Below, in pieces: positions 1 to 6,859 of a stretch of 23,968 nucleotides of DNA. Origin of the DNA: Trebonia sp. Its GTDB lineage: Bacteria; Actinomycetota; Actinomycetes; Streptosporangiales; Streptosporangiaceae. Below the pieces are notes generated by a model. The model made no database searches and had not been told where the DNA came from. It saw only the letters and a list, made by a program, of their open reading frames with translations. The stretch is taken from the NCBI GenBank assembly GCA_030043595.1, contig JASHXJ010000533.1, positions 1-23,968 of the forward strand, read 5' to 3'. Within the stretch, counting starts at the first letter, position 1; the number at the start of each line of letters is the position of its first letter. Both the position numbers and the translations under genes were made by a program.

Positions 1-591
1 GACGGCCGGGACGGCACGCCGTCCGGGCCGCGCCGCCGCAGGCACGCTGTCCTCGCCGGGGTGATGTTCACCGCCGTGGAGACAGGGGTCGAGTCGGCGG
101 CGGGCATCTGGGGCTACGTGTTCCTGACGTCCGGGCGCGGCCTGCCGGCCTCGGTCGCAGGCGTGGCGGTATCGGCCTACTGGCTGATGATGTTCGCCGG
201 GCGGGCCGTGCTCGGGCCGGTCGCCGAACGGGCCGGGGCCTCGCGCGTCCTCGCCGTGGCCGTGGCCGGGGTGCCGGCCGGCGCGCTGCTGATGGCGGTG
301 CCGGGTCCGGGGCTGCTGGCGATCGCCGGGATGATGCTGCTCGGACTGGCCACCGCTCCCGTGTTCCCGCCGCTCACGCTGACCACGGCGGACCGGTCAG
401 GGGCGGGGGGCGCGGCCGCGGCGGTGGGACTGCAGGTGGCCGCCTCCGCCGTCGGCAGCGCCGCGCTGCCGTCCGCGATCGGCCTGGTCATCGGGGCGGC
501 CAGCGCGCGGGCACTCGGCCCGGCGCTGCTCGTCCTCGGCGTGGCGATGTGCGGCGTCTACTGGCTGGCGCTGCGTCCGCTCAGGGCGTGA
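1..591 (+). CDS. MFS transporter, C-terminal half (5' end outside window)
   Basis: The frame is open from base 1 to the TGA at 589-591, so the start lies upstream of the window. The visible part has about six hydrophobic segments separated by short loops. One loop, between the second and third segments, is a basic and glycine-rich turn (GRAVLGPVAERAGASR), typical of the A-like motif at the start of the second half of major facilitator proteins. The protein would be a 12-helix secondary transporter in the cytoplasmic membrane. The substrate cannot be deduced. The first in-frame GTG (61) is inside the domain and is not taken as the true start. It converges on the PIG-L gene 48 bases downstream. 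Confidence 0.8.
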   Translation, partial: DGRDGTPSGPRRRRHAVLAGVMFTAVETGVESAAGIWGYVFLTSGRGLPASVAGVAVSAYWLMMFAGRAVLGPVAERAGASRVLAVAVAGVPAGALLMAVPGPGLLAIAGMMLLGLATAPVFPPLTLTTADRSGAGGAAAAVGLQVAASAVGSAALPSAIGLVIGAASARALGPALLVLGVAMCGVYWLALRPLRA

Positions 592-639
592 GCCGGGGCT
601 CGAGAGGCGCCACGGCTCGTTCGGGATAATAAGGAGAGG

Positions 640-1419
640 TCAGCCTGTGCGGGACAGCAAGACGTCGTCGAGGACCGGACCGGGTGCGGCGGCTGGCTCC
701 GCGAACCATTCGCGGCCGGCGACCAGCCCGAAGACCGGGGCCGGCAGCGCGACCGCCAGCCGGAACAGCCGTGAGGCCCGGCCCGTCCCGTGCACCGGCG
801 TGCGGTGCGCGGCCAGCGCGGCCTGCTTTCGCGCGGCGTAGCGGCGCACGTTCACCTGGTGCGTGATCGCGGCGCGGGGCGTGCCCGCGGTCCTGGCCGC
901 CCGCGCGGTGGACCGGCTCACCAGGCCGGGACGGCTGAGCACGGCGAACGCCCGGACGGCCAGCTCCCGCGGCACGGTCGCCTCGAGCACGCGGACGCCG
1001 GTCAGCGCCGCGGCCCTGGCACCGACCTCGTGGACCTTGATGTGGTCGCGGTGGCCGTAGCCGCCGCGCGCGTCGTAGCTGAGCAGCAGGTCGGCGTGCT
1101 CTTCGCGCAGCAGAGCGGCCAGCTTGCCTGCCGCTTCCGCCGGGTCGGCGCGGGCGAACCGCACCCGCCCGGGCGGGTCATCGTAGAGCACGCTGCCGTA
1201 CCCGCTGTCGGCGTAGCCGAGGTGCTCGGCCCGTGCCGCCCCCAGGATCGCGGCGGCCGCGCGGAACTCATCCAGCCTGCTGTTCGGCGCTCCTACGGCG
1301 CCGTCGCACGCGACGACGATCACGACCCGGTGCCCTCCGGCGGCCAGCTTGGCCAGTGTTCCGCCGGTCAGCAGCACCTCGTCATCGGGATGGGCGTGAA
1401 ACGCGAGGACAGTCGCCAC
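640..1419 (-). CDS. PIG-L (LmbE/MshB-type) deacetylase family protein
   Basis: The protein has 259 residues with a GTG start. The N-terminus carries the family signature AHPDDE (residues 9-14), in which His10 and Asp13 are expected zinc ligands and Asp12 the general base. A second motif, GHRDH (122-126), supplies the third ligand, probably His126. Family members remove N-acetyl groups from sugar conjugates such as GlcNAc-inositol in mycothiol synthesis or lincosamide intermediates. This copy has no mycothiol or antibiotic gene beside it, so its substrate is unknown. There is no signal peptide, so it should act in the cytoplasm. No strong Shine-Dalgarno is visible; the start was chosen because the signature begins eight residues later. 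Confidence 0.85.
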   Translation of the reverse strand: MATVLAFHAHPDDEVLLTGGTLAKLAAGGHRVVIVVACDGAVGAPNSRLDEFRAAAAILGAARAEHLGYADSGYGSVLYDDPPGRVRFARADPAEAAGKLAALLREEHADLLLSYDARGGYGHRDHIKVHEVGARAAALTGVRVLEATVPRELAVRAFAVLSRPGLVSRSTARAARTAGTPRAAITHQVNVRRYAARKQAALAAHRTPVHGTGRASRLFRLAVALPAPVFGLVAGREWFAEPAAAPGPVLDDVLLSRTG

Positions 1420-1438
1420 GCGACCAGCCTGACACGCG

Positions 1439-1481
1439 ACGCTGCCCGCCGCCGGCGTGAACCGCCGTCAGCGGGCAGCGT
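1439..1481 (-). terminator. Hairpin terminator of the PspC-DUF1707 operon
   Basis: Perfect 11-bp arms (1439-1449 and 1471-1481, ACGCTGCCCGC and its complement) enclose a second 5-bp stem (1453-1457 with 1463-1467). The structure begins six bases after the DUF1707 stop codon. There is no T-tract, as is common for actinomycete terminators. Confidence 0.65.
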
Positions 1482-1487
1482 TGTGGC

Positions 1488-1955
1488 TCACCGGTCGTGG
1501 CGGGTGTGCGATGACCGGCCGACGAGCAGGATTACCAGCGCGATCACGCCAACCCAGACCCACGGGACGTAGAGGGCGGCGAAGGTGTGCCACACCGCGA
1601 TCATCAGCGCCACGCCCAGCGCCAGGACGAGGATCGGGCGGCCGACTCCGCGGTGGTGGCGGCGCATCGGGTAAGGGCCCGGGCCGTACGGGCTGCCCGC
1701 GCCTGAGGCCGCGGCCGCGGTTCCCGCTGGCTCGGGGTCCGGGAGGTCGTCGAACAGGCCGTCAAGGTCGCCGCGGGTCTTGGCGGCCATCGCCCGGCTG
1801 ACCCGCTCGTCGAACTCGGCCTGGTCGAGGCGGCCGTCGCCGTAGTGGGTCGCGAGGCGCTCGGCGACCGCGTTGCGCTCGGCGTCGGAGACGCGCAGGT
1901 GCTGGTCGGAATACCGGACGCGGCGTGCCCACTGCTGGCCGGATGTGGGTGACAT
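1488..1955 (-). CDS. DUF1707 (SHOCT-like) membrane protein
   Basis: The protein has 155 residues. Residues about 17-68 form a DUF1707 domain, recognised by the run LRVSDAERNAVAERL and the following GRLDQAEFDERV and AKTRGDL pieces. A Gly/Pro-rich linker leads to two hydrophobic helices (about 108-148) ending in a short basic tail. DUF1707 proteins are actinobacterial membrane-associated proteins without a defined biochemical role. The gene lies 12 bases after the PspC gene, and its Shine-Dalgarno (AGGAGGG) abuts that gene's TAG stop, so the two are probably translated in a coupled way. Confidence 0.8.
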   Translation of the reverse strand: MSPTSGQQWARRVRYSDQHLRVSDAERNAVAERLATHYGDGRLDQAEFDERVSRAMAAKTRGDLDGLFDDLPDPEPAGTAAAASGAGSPYGPGPYPMRRHHRGVGRPILVLALGVALMIAVWHTFAALYVPWVWVGVIALVILLVGRSSHTRHDR

Positions 1956-1967
1956 GGCACAGCCCTC

Positions 1968-2255
1968 CTAACGGGATCCGTGCTGCAGGGAGTCGAGCAG
2001 CGAGCTGGCGATGGACTCGTCCGTGCCCTCTTCGGGGATGAGCAGCAGGCAGGCCAGGTAGGCCGGGATGCCGGCGCCGCCCAGGAAGCTGAACACCACG
2101 AAGGCGACCCGGACGATCGTGACGTCCACGCCGAAGTAGTCGGCGATCCCGGCGGCGACGCCGGCGAGCATGCGCCCGTGGTAGGCGCGGCGGAGCGGCG
2201 GACGTCCGGTTGGGAGTGCTGGCTGAGGGTCTGTGTTAAGTGTCGAAGTGCTCAT
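1968..2255 (-). CDS. PspC-domain membrane protein
   Basis: The protein has 95 residues. After a 20-residue polar N-terminus, a PspC domain spans about residues 22-75. It has an RMLAGVAAGIADYFGVD motif, then a hydrophobic helix and the typical LACLLLIPEEG end. PspC domains sense or relay envelope stress at the cytoplasmic membrane. The gene is divergent from the kinase at 2409, which carries its own PspC domain, so the two probably belong to one stress-response module. The ATG is the first start, and no clear Shine-Dalgarno precedes it. Confidence 0.85.
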   Translation of the reverse strand: MSTSTLNTDPQPALPTGRPPLRRAYHGRMLAGVAAGIADYFGVDVTIVRVAFVVFSFLGGAGIPAYLACLLLIPEEGTDESIASSLLDSLQHGSR

Positions 2256-2408
2256 GACTCAAGCGTGCGTCCGCGCGGTTCGCGGCGGTATCGGGAACTG
2301 CCCTGGTGCGACCCTGATCCGGGGCGGGGCGAATAGGGGACCGGGTGGGGTGATCATCGGGGAAAGCCCGGATGGCCCCAGCCGGGCGCGGCGGGTGATG
2401 ATGGTCAT
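2256..2408. promoter_or_regulatory. Divergent promoter region, PspC operon / PspC kinase
   Basis: These 153 noncoding bases separate the PspC gene (leftward) from the histidine kinase gene (rightward), so both promoters must lie here unless transcription comes from further away. I could not identify a convincing -35/-10 pair or a clear operator by eye. Confidence 0.4.
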
Positions 2409-3875
2409 GTGCAGGAACCGAGCGATCCGACGTGGCCGCCGTTCCGGTTCACTGGCCGGGACGGCACTCCTGGCCGTCCAGGACGTCCTGGCTGGGCCGG
2501 GTGGGCCGGGTTGGCCGACCAGGATGAGCAGCGGAGCGGGCGCGGCTGGCACGCCGACGGCCGCCCCCACGACGCACCTCACTGGCCTGTCCAGGGGCAC
2601 CGCTGGCGCCACCACGGCGACGGCGGACCGCTGCGCCGCGACCAGGAGGACCGCCTGCTTGGCGGGATCGCGGCCGGCTTCGCCGAGTGGCGCGGCTTCA
2701 GCCCCACCGCGGTTCGCATCGCGTTCGTGGTCCTGGGGCTGTTCAGCCAGGGCTGGGCGATTCCGCTGTACCTGGGTGCCTGGCTGCTGATCCCGGCGAA
2801 GGGCGCGGAAACCAGCATCGGCAACCGGGCCAGGCACGACTCCCGCGGCATCGCGCTCGCCGTCGGACTGGCCTCGGTCCTGTGCGTGCTGCTGCTGCTG
2901 ACCGGCGTGCTGAACAACGGGCTGCTTGAGACCGACGGCTGGCCGCAGGTCGTGAGCGTGGCCTGCCTGGCGCTCATCTGGCGCAACGCGCCCGCGAGCG
3001 AGCAGGCAGCGATGCGGCACCTGGTTGAGCCGCTGGAAAGCCTGGGCGCGGGCGGGACCAGGGCGCGCCGCGGCCTGTGGATCCGGCTCGCCGCGGCGGT
3101 CGCGCTGATAATCGGCGGGCTTGGCTGGCTGCTGAGTGCGCACGAGAAGACCGCCCTGCTCCGCCCGCTCGGCGGTCTCGCGCTCGTGGCGGGCGGGCTT
3201 GTGCTGCTGCTCGGCCCCTGGTGGCTGCGGATCGCCCGGGACCTGGTGCTGGAGCGGCAGGCGAGGGCCAGGGCGGAGGAGCGGGCCGACATGGCCGCCC
3301 AGCTGCATGACTCGGTGCTGCAGACGCTCGCGCTTATCCAGCGGCGTGCCGATGACCCGCAGCAGGTGGTGCAGCTTGCCCGCGCGCAGGAGCGCGAGCT
3401 CAGATCCTGGCTGTTCGAGGGCCGTGCCCCCGGGGACGCCGACGTGACGTTCGCGGCGGGGGTCCGGCAGATCCAGCGGGACGTCGAGGCCAGGCACGGG
3501 GTTCCGGTCGAGGTGGTGACCGTCGGCGACTGCCCGCTCGACGACGACCTCGGCGCCTTGCTGGCGGCGGCCCGTGAGGCGACCGTCAACGCCGCGAAGT
3601 GGTCGGGCGCCAGCGTGATCTCGGTGTACGCCGAGGTCGAACCGGACCAGGCGGAGGTGGCCGTCAGGGACCGCGGCAAGGGCTTTGACCCGGACGCGGT
3701 TCCCGCCGACAGGAAGGGGCTGGCGGAGTCGATCCACCGCCGGATGACCAGGCACGGTGGCTCGGTGATCGTGAACTCGGCCCGGGGCGAGGGGACGAAG
3801 GTGACCCTGACGATGCCGCGGACCGCTGCAGCGGCCACGCCAGCGCAGCCCGGGGCGGGCGGGGGAGCCCGGTGA
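2409..3875 (+). CDS. Sensor histidine kinase with N-terminal PspC domain
   Basis: The protein has 488 residues and a GTG start. Residues 1-75 are polar and rich in Gly, Arg and Trp. Residues 76-132 form a PspC domain (DRLLGGIAAGFAEWRG, ending YLGAWLLIPAKG). Further hydrophobic helices lie near 147-166, 180-190, 225-242 and 253-272. The dimerisation/phosphoacceptor helix contains AAQLHDSVLQTLALI, with His300 as phosphoacceptor (NarL-partner class). The HATPase domain follows, with an N-box around AREATVNAAKW (388-397), a G1 motif DRGKGFDP and a closing GEGTKVTL. It should phosphorylate the regulator that starts inside its last codons. Envelope stress is the likely signal by analogy with PspC proteins. 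Confidence 0.9.
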   Translation: MQEPSDPTWPPFRFTGRDGTPGRPGRPGWAGWAGLADQDEQRSGRGWHADGRPHDAPHWPVQGHRWRHHGDGGPLRRDQEDRLLGGIAAGFAEWRGFSPTAVRIAFVVLGLFSQGWAIPLYLGAWLLIPAKGAETSIGNRARHDSRGIALAVGLASVLCVLLLLTGVLNNGLLETDGWPQVVSVACLALIWRNAPASEQAAMRHLVEPLESLGAGGTRARRGLWIRLAAAVALIIGGLGWLLSAHEKTALLRPLGGLALVAGGLVLLLGPWWLRIARDLVLERQARARAEERADMAAQLHDSVLQTLALIQRRADDPQQVVQLARAQERELRSWLFEGRAPGDADVTFAAGVRQIQRDVEARHGVPVEVVTVGDCPLDDDLGALLAAAREATVNAAKWSGASVISVYAEVEPDQAEVAVRDRGKGFDPDAVPADRKGLAESIHRRMTRHGGSVIVNSARGEGTKVTLTMPRTAAAATPAQPGAGGGAR

Positions 3876-4549
3876 GCGGCCCGGACCGCGTCCGCGCGAC
3901 ACCGCCACGCGTGGTCCTTGTCGACGACCACGGCCTGTTCCGGTCCGGCGTGCGCGCGGAACTCGGCCGCCAGGTCGAGGTGATCGGCGAGGCCGAGGAC
4001 GTCGGGCCGGCGATCGAGCTCATCGAACGGCTGGTTCCCGACGTGGTGCTGCTCGACGTGCACCTGCCGGGCGGCGGGGGCCAGGCTGTCATCACCGCGG
4101 TCAAGAAGGAGCACCCCGAGGTACGGTTCCTCGCGCTGTCCGCCTCGGATGCCCCCGAGGACGTGATCGCGGTGATCCGGGCGGGCGCCCGCGGCTACGT
4201 GACGAAGACGATCAGTACGACCGACCTGGCGGACGCCATCTCCCGGGTTGCCGACGGCGACGCGGTCTTCTCGCACCGGCTGGCCGGCTTCGTGCTGGAC
4301 GCGTTCGCCGCCGCCCCGTCAGCCGAGGACGTCAAGCCGTCCTTCGACCCGGAACTCGACCAGCTGACCAGCCGTGAGCGTGAGGTCCTCCGGCTGATCG
4401 CCCAGGGGTACACGTACCGGGAGATCGCCCGGGAGCTGTACATCTCGGTCAAGACCGTGGAAAGCCACGTGTCTTCGGTGCTGCGGAAGCTGCAGCTGTC
4501 CTCCAGGCACCAGCTCACCCGGTGGGCCGCGGAACGACGGCTGACCTGA
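3872..4549 (+). CDS. LuxR/NarL-family response regulator
   Basis: The protein has 225 residues. The receiver domain (about 13-125) has the acidic pair Asp18-Asp19, phosphoacceptor Asp62 in VVLLDVHLPG, and the conserved lysine in YVTKTI. A GerE/LuxR helix-turn-helix (about 164-218; LTSREREVLRLIAQG then KTVESHVSSVLRKL) binds DNA. The GTG start overlaps the kinase stop codon as GTGA, which indicates translational coupling and marks it as the cognate regulator. Natural targets to suspect are the divergent PspC-DUF1707 operon and its own operon, but no binding site was recognised. Confidence 0.92.
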   Translation: MSGPDRVRATPPRVVLVDDHGLFRSGVRAELGRQVEVIGEAEDVGPAIELIERLVPDVVLLDVHLPGGGGQAVITAVKKEHPEVRFLALSASDAPEDVIAVIRAGARGYVTKTISTTDLADAISRVADGDAVFSHRLAGFVLDAFAAAPSAEDVKPSFDPELDQLTSREREVLRLIAQGYTYREIARELYISVKTVESHVSSVLRKLQLSSRHQLTRWAAERRLT

Positions 4550-4576
4550 TGGTTTACCTGATGGTTTCTTGATGGT
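4547..4576 (+). repeat. Three short direct repeats at the regulator stop codon
   Basis: TGATGGTTT occurs at 4547-4555 and 4559-4567, with a shorter copy TGATGGT at 4570-4576. The first copy contains the TGA stop of the response regulator, and the second places another TGA in the same frame. It lies in the 27-base gap before the convergent OmpA gene and looks like slippage duplication. Confidence 0.5.
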
Positions 4577-5143
4577 CTAGGGAGACGGCGCTGGGTCGAT
4601 GATGACATCGACACGGCGGTCGAGGGGCTGCCCGGTCGGTGTATTGGGCGCGACCGGATCAGTGTCGCCAGCACCGAAGACCTCCAGCCGGCTGCCCGCC
4701 ACTGCGTGTGCGATGAGCCAGTCCGCCACCGCCTGCGCGCGCAACTGGGAAAGCCGCTGATTCCCGCCTGGTGCGGGCAGATCGTCGGTGTAACCGATGA
4801 TGGTGGCCGTCGCGTCCGGGTACTCGACGGTCAGCAGCGTGAGCAGTTTTTCTAGCTGCGGCAGCGCCGCTGCGCTGAGACTGTACTGACCGAGGCCGAA
4901 CAGGACACTCGTCAGCGTGTCCGTGATCGCGCCGTCGAGAGCCTCCCGGACGAGCCGGGTGAGCTGGTCATCGGTCGCTGTGGTGAGCAGGGTGACCCCG
5001 GCAGCGCCTGCCTGCATCAGGCTCGCCCGCCACGCGGCTTCCTCGCTGTCGCTGGGCGGAAAGTCCGCCACCACGACTGTGCTCCCCAGCAGCCCTGCCG
5101 GTGGCACCGGAGCCGACTGGGCCACGGTCTCGCTGACGCCCAC
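4577..5143 (-). CDS. OmpA-like domain protein (3' part of an amber-interrupted frame)
   Basis: The frame from the GTG at 5143 encodes 188 residues. The C-terminal ~105 residues form an OmpA-like peptidoglycan-binding domain: YSLSAAALPQLEKLL, then IIGYTDD, NQRLSQLRAQAVADWL, FGAGD and LDRRVDV. The Asp after GYT and the Arg of LSQLRAQ match positions that contact diaminopimelate in the family. There is no Shine-Dalgarno before 5143. The same frame continues upstream with sensible coding sequence to a TAG at 5264-5266, and beyond that is the lipoprotein at 5264-5731. The simplest reading is that this is the C-terminal part of that lipoprotein, separated by one amber codon. As an independent protein it would lack a signal peptide, so it could not reach peptidoglycan. 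Confidence 0.7.
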   Translation of the reverse strand: MGVSETVAQSAPVPPAGLLGSTVVVADFPPSDSEEAAWRASLMQAGAAGVTLLTTATDDQLTRLVREALDGAITDTLTSVLFGLGQYSLSAAALPQLEKLLTLLTVEYPDATATIIGYTDDLPAPGGNQRLSQLRAQAVADWLIAHAVAGSRLEVFGAGDTDPVAPNTPTGQPLDRRVDVIIDPAPSP

Positions 5144-5263
5144 GATGGCGATGACGGCTCCCGTGTCGTCACCGAAGCCGGCCTGCCGAAGGCTTGACAG
5201 GTCAGCGGCTGCCGTGCCCAGGCTGGCGGCGATGTCCGGCGCCTGGTCACGTCGTGCGGTCAG

Positions 5264-5266
5264 CTA
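5264..5266 (-). other. In-frame TAG separating lipoprotein and OmpA domain
   Basis: This amber codon ends the lipoprotein frame. The following 228 codons, down to the stop at 4577, stay open in the same frame, and the 40 codons just after it read as normal protein (LTARRDQAPDIAA, then GAVIAIVG). The codon after the stop is CTG. One base change to CAG, GAG, AAG or TGG would give a 384-residue OmpA lipoprotein. Confidence 0.75.
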
Positions 5267-5731
5267 GGTTCCGGGCGTGCTTGCGACGACGCGAAGTGCC
5301 CATGCGGTCAGTTCGGCCTGCTGGAGGTGGCGGAGTGTCGCCTCGGCGGTTTGCACGGCGGCCTTGTACTGGCGCAGCGCCGTCGCGTAGCGGGCCCGCT
5401 GGAAGCTGGTCGGCTGCTGTCCGAGGGGCGCAGGCGGTGCTGGGGCCTGCACAGACGGGGGAGGCGGGGCGGTCGACGCCGCCAGGGTTGCCCCTCCCTC
5501 GCCGAGGATGATTACTCTTTCCCCGGTGCGTGCTGTGCTGGCGATGAGCGACGCTGTTGTCCGCAACGCCGCCGGTGAGTCAGGGTTCGTGATGACGATC
5601 AGTACGGAAGGGCGGGCCGCGGGAAGGGTGTCTGTCCCGCTATGAGACGACGGCTGCCCCGAGAGGAACGCGCAGCCTGAAAGGCATAGCGCGAGTGCGC
5701 CGAGCGCCGCGGCGCGGGCGGGCGCGTTCAT
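5264..5731 (-). CDS. Lipoprotein, N-terminal part of a probable OmpA-family lipoprotein
   Basis: The ATG at 5731 follows the TGA of the upstream gene by one base (TGAGATG), preceded by an AAGGGGACC ribosome site, so this start was preferred over longer in-frame starts. The N-terminus has basic and hydrophobic residues and a lipobox LSGC with Cys20 as the lipidation site. The next part (about 40-85) looks like a beta-alpha fold (VLIVITNPD, TGERVIILGEGG). A Pro/Ala-rich linker and a helical stretch rich in Ala/Gln/Arg follow. The product is 155 residues if translation stops at the TAG. The frame then continues into an OmpA-like domain, so an exported cell-wall-anchored lipoprotein is the likely ancestral product. 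The function is unknown. Confidence 0.7.
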   Translation of the reverse strand: MNAPARAAALGALALCLSGCAFLSGQPSSHSGTDTLPAARPSVLIVITNPDSPAALRTTASLIASTARTGERVIILGEGGATLAASTAPPPPSVQAPAPPAPLGQQPTSFQRARYATALRQYKAAVQTAEATLRHLQQAELTAWALRVVASTPGT

Positions 5732-5732
5732 C

Positions 5733-6524
5733 TCAGGTCCCCTTCCCTTGCAGGTGCTGCCTTGCCGCGGCTTCCAGCATCGGCAGCTGTGCGGTTGGGC
5801 AGGCGCGCAGTGCCACGCGCCGTATCTGCCTGAGGTAGGCGTCGACAAGCTGGTCCCGGTGCACCGCGTCCCGGTCCGCTGACTCGCGCGCCTCCTGTGC
5901 TGCCCGGTAGGCCGCCCGGGCCCGCCGTCGCGCGCGCCACGCCTGCGGTGTCTCGGCGGCCCGCAAGGCGCGGTAGCCGACGAATACGAATAGCGCCGTC
6001 GCCGCGGTGAACAGGGCCGCGCCCGCCATGGCCGCCACCGGGTCGCCGGCCTCGATCGTCGCCAGGTACCTCAGCCGGAGGACCCCGAGCAGCAGGACGA
6101 AGCCACCGAGGAAGGCGACGAGGATGCGCCAGGCCCGCAGGTGCCGGTCCCGGTAGATGTCGAGCGTGACTTCACCGCCCGCCAGGACGGCCAGGAACAG
6201 GACTGTCCACACCAGCGTGGTGTCCTGGCTCCCGTCGAGTGCCTGCGCGGCGAAGTAGCACGCCAGGCCGTCCAGTGCCACGGTGACCAGGGCGAACATG
6301 AGCTGCCTTGGCAACGGCGCATGCCGCCGCTGTTCGGCCTGGATGGCCTGGTGCGCGACCTTCGCCTGCCGGGCGGCGGACGCCGCCTGGCCCGCGGCCT
6401 CCTCGGCGCGGGCGGCCCGGTCAGCCGCCTCCCGCGCCCGCAGGTACTGGTCCTCGAGCGTCTCGTTGGACTCGTTGAGTTCGCGGATCACGTCCGCGAC
6501 GTCGATGGGCTGGGATGTCGTCAT
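5733..6524 (-). CDS. Coiled-coil protein with four membrane helices, unknown function
   Basis: The protein has 263 residues from the ATG at 6524, which has AGGAG eight bases upstream. The GTG at 6533 would leave no spacing to that site. Residues 8-65 form a charged, Ala/Gln-rich helix likely to be a coiled coil. Four hydrophobic segments follow (about 76-96, 105-125, 134-154 and 166-186). The C-terminal tail is Arg/Ala-rich and helical. I recognise no family. It is the first gene of an operon with the lipoprotein and OmpA domain, so it may form an inner-membrane part of an envelope complex with them, which is inference from gene order and one-base spacing. Confidence 0.75.
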   Translation of the reverse strand: MTTSQPIDVADVIRELNESNETLEDQYLRAREAADRAARAEEAAGQAASAARQAKVAHQAIQAEQRRHAPLPRQLMFALVTVALDGLACYFAAQALDGSQDTTLVWTVLFLAVLAGGEVTLDIYRDRHLRAWRILVAFLGGFVLLLGVLRLRYLATIEAGDPVAAMAGAALFTAATALFVFVGYRALRAAETPQAWRARRRARAAYRAAQEARESADRDAVHRDQLVDAYLRQIRRVALRACPTAQLPMLEAAARQHLQGKGT

Positions 6525-6584
6525 GTCATGCACTCCTGGTTCGCTGAGGGCTTAACCCTCGGTACACCCAGAGTCGCATACATT

Positions 6585-6596
6585 TGGCAATTGCCA
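6585..6596. promoter_or_regulatory. Palindrome TGGCAATTGCCA, candidate operator
   Basis: This is a perfect 12-bp palindrome in the 335-base noncoding region between the divergent membrane-protein operon (starts 6524) and the first XRE regulator (starts 6860). It has the same form, TGGCA-N2-TGCCA, as the palindrome at 6741-6752. It is about 60 bases upstream of the leftward gene. A dimeric helix-turn-helix regulator could bind both sites. Confidence 0.5.
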
Positions 6597-6683
6597 CTAG
6601 TAGTTTGCCGATAGTTCCTTGCCCACAGTTTTGTGCCATGACTTGTCCCCAGCTGCCGCGCAGGACCAGGGTGCGATTCACCC

Positions 6684-6699
6684 GGTGACTCCGGTCACC
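6684..6699. repeat. Short inverted repeat in the regulator upstream region
   Basis: GGTGAC and GTCACC form a perfect 6-bp stem with a four-base loop, just upstream of the candidate -35 box at 6711. It could be an activator or repressor site or a small hairpin. I cannot tell which. Confidence 0.35.
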
Positions 6700-6710
6700 C
6701 AAAGTGGTCG

Positions 6711-6739
6711 TTGTGCTGGCTCACTGTGTGTGATTAAAT
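6711..6739 (+). promoter_or_regulatory. Candidate promoter of the first XRE/DUF397 operon
   Basis: TTGTGC (6711-6716) and TTAAAT (6734-6739) are spaced by 17 bases, a reasonable housekeeping sigma promoter for a GC-rich genome. The transcript start would fall near 6746, inside the palindrome TGGCACGTGCCA (6741-6752), as expected for a repressible promoter. The leader before the GTG at 6860 would be about 114 bases. Confidence 0.45.
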
Positions 6740-6740
6740 C

Positions 6741-6752
6741 TGGCACGTGCCA
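6741..6752. promoter_or_regulatory. Palindrome TGGCACGTGCCA, candidate operator at the start site
   Basis: This perfect 12-bp palindrome lies immediately downstream of the candidate -10 box and shares both half-sites with the palindrome at 6585-6596. XRE regulators of DUF397 pairs are known to act at their own promoters, so autoregulation here is a plausible inference. Confidence 0.5.
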
Positions 6753-6859
6753 AAGGCATGAACCGCTCCCTGGACCGGAGGCGGGTCACCAGGGCACGAG
6801 GACCAACCGGGAGCCTGCTACATCTGGCTGCGGTTCAGTTCGGCGAGGGGCAAGATGTT

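Noticed and set aside
2259..4276. Two long frames (549 and 565 codons) antisense to the kinase and regulator
   Set aside because: Same GC-bias effect. Both opposite-strand genes have complete, recognisable domains.
5264..5266. Pyrrolysine or another recoded amino acid at the TAG
   Set aside because: No pyl genes or special downstream element are visible in the window. An ordinary nonsense mutation or sequence error is more likely.
6758..6859. Longer N-terminus for the first XRE regulator
   Set aside because: The extension begins a few bases from the putative transcript start, has no ribosome site and is not shared with the paralogue, which starts at the matching position.
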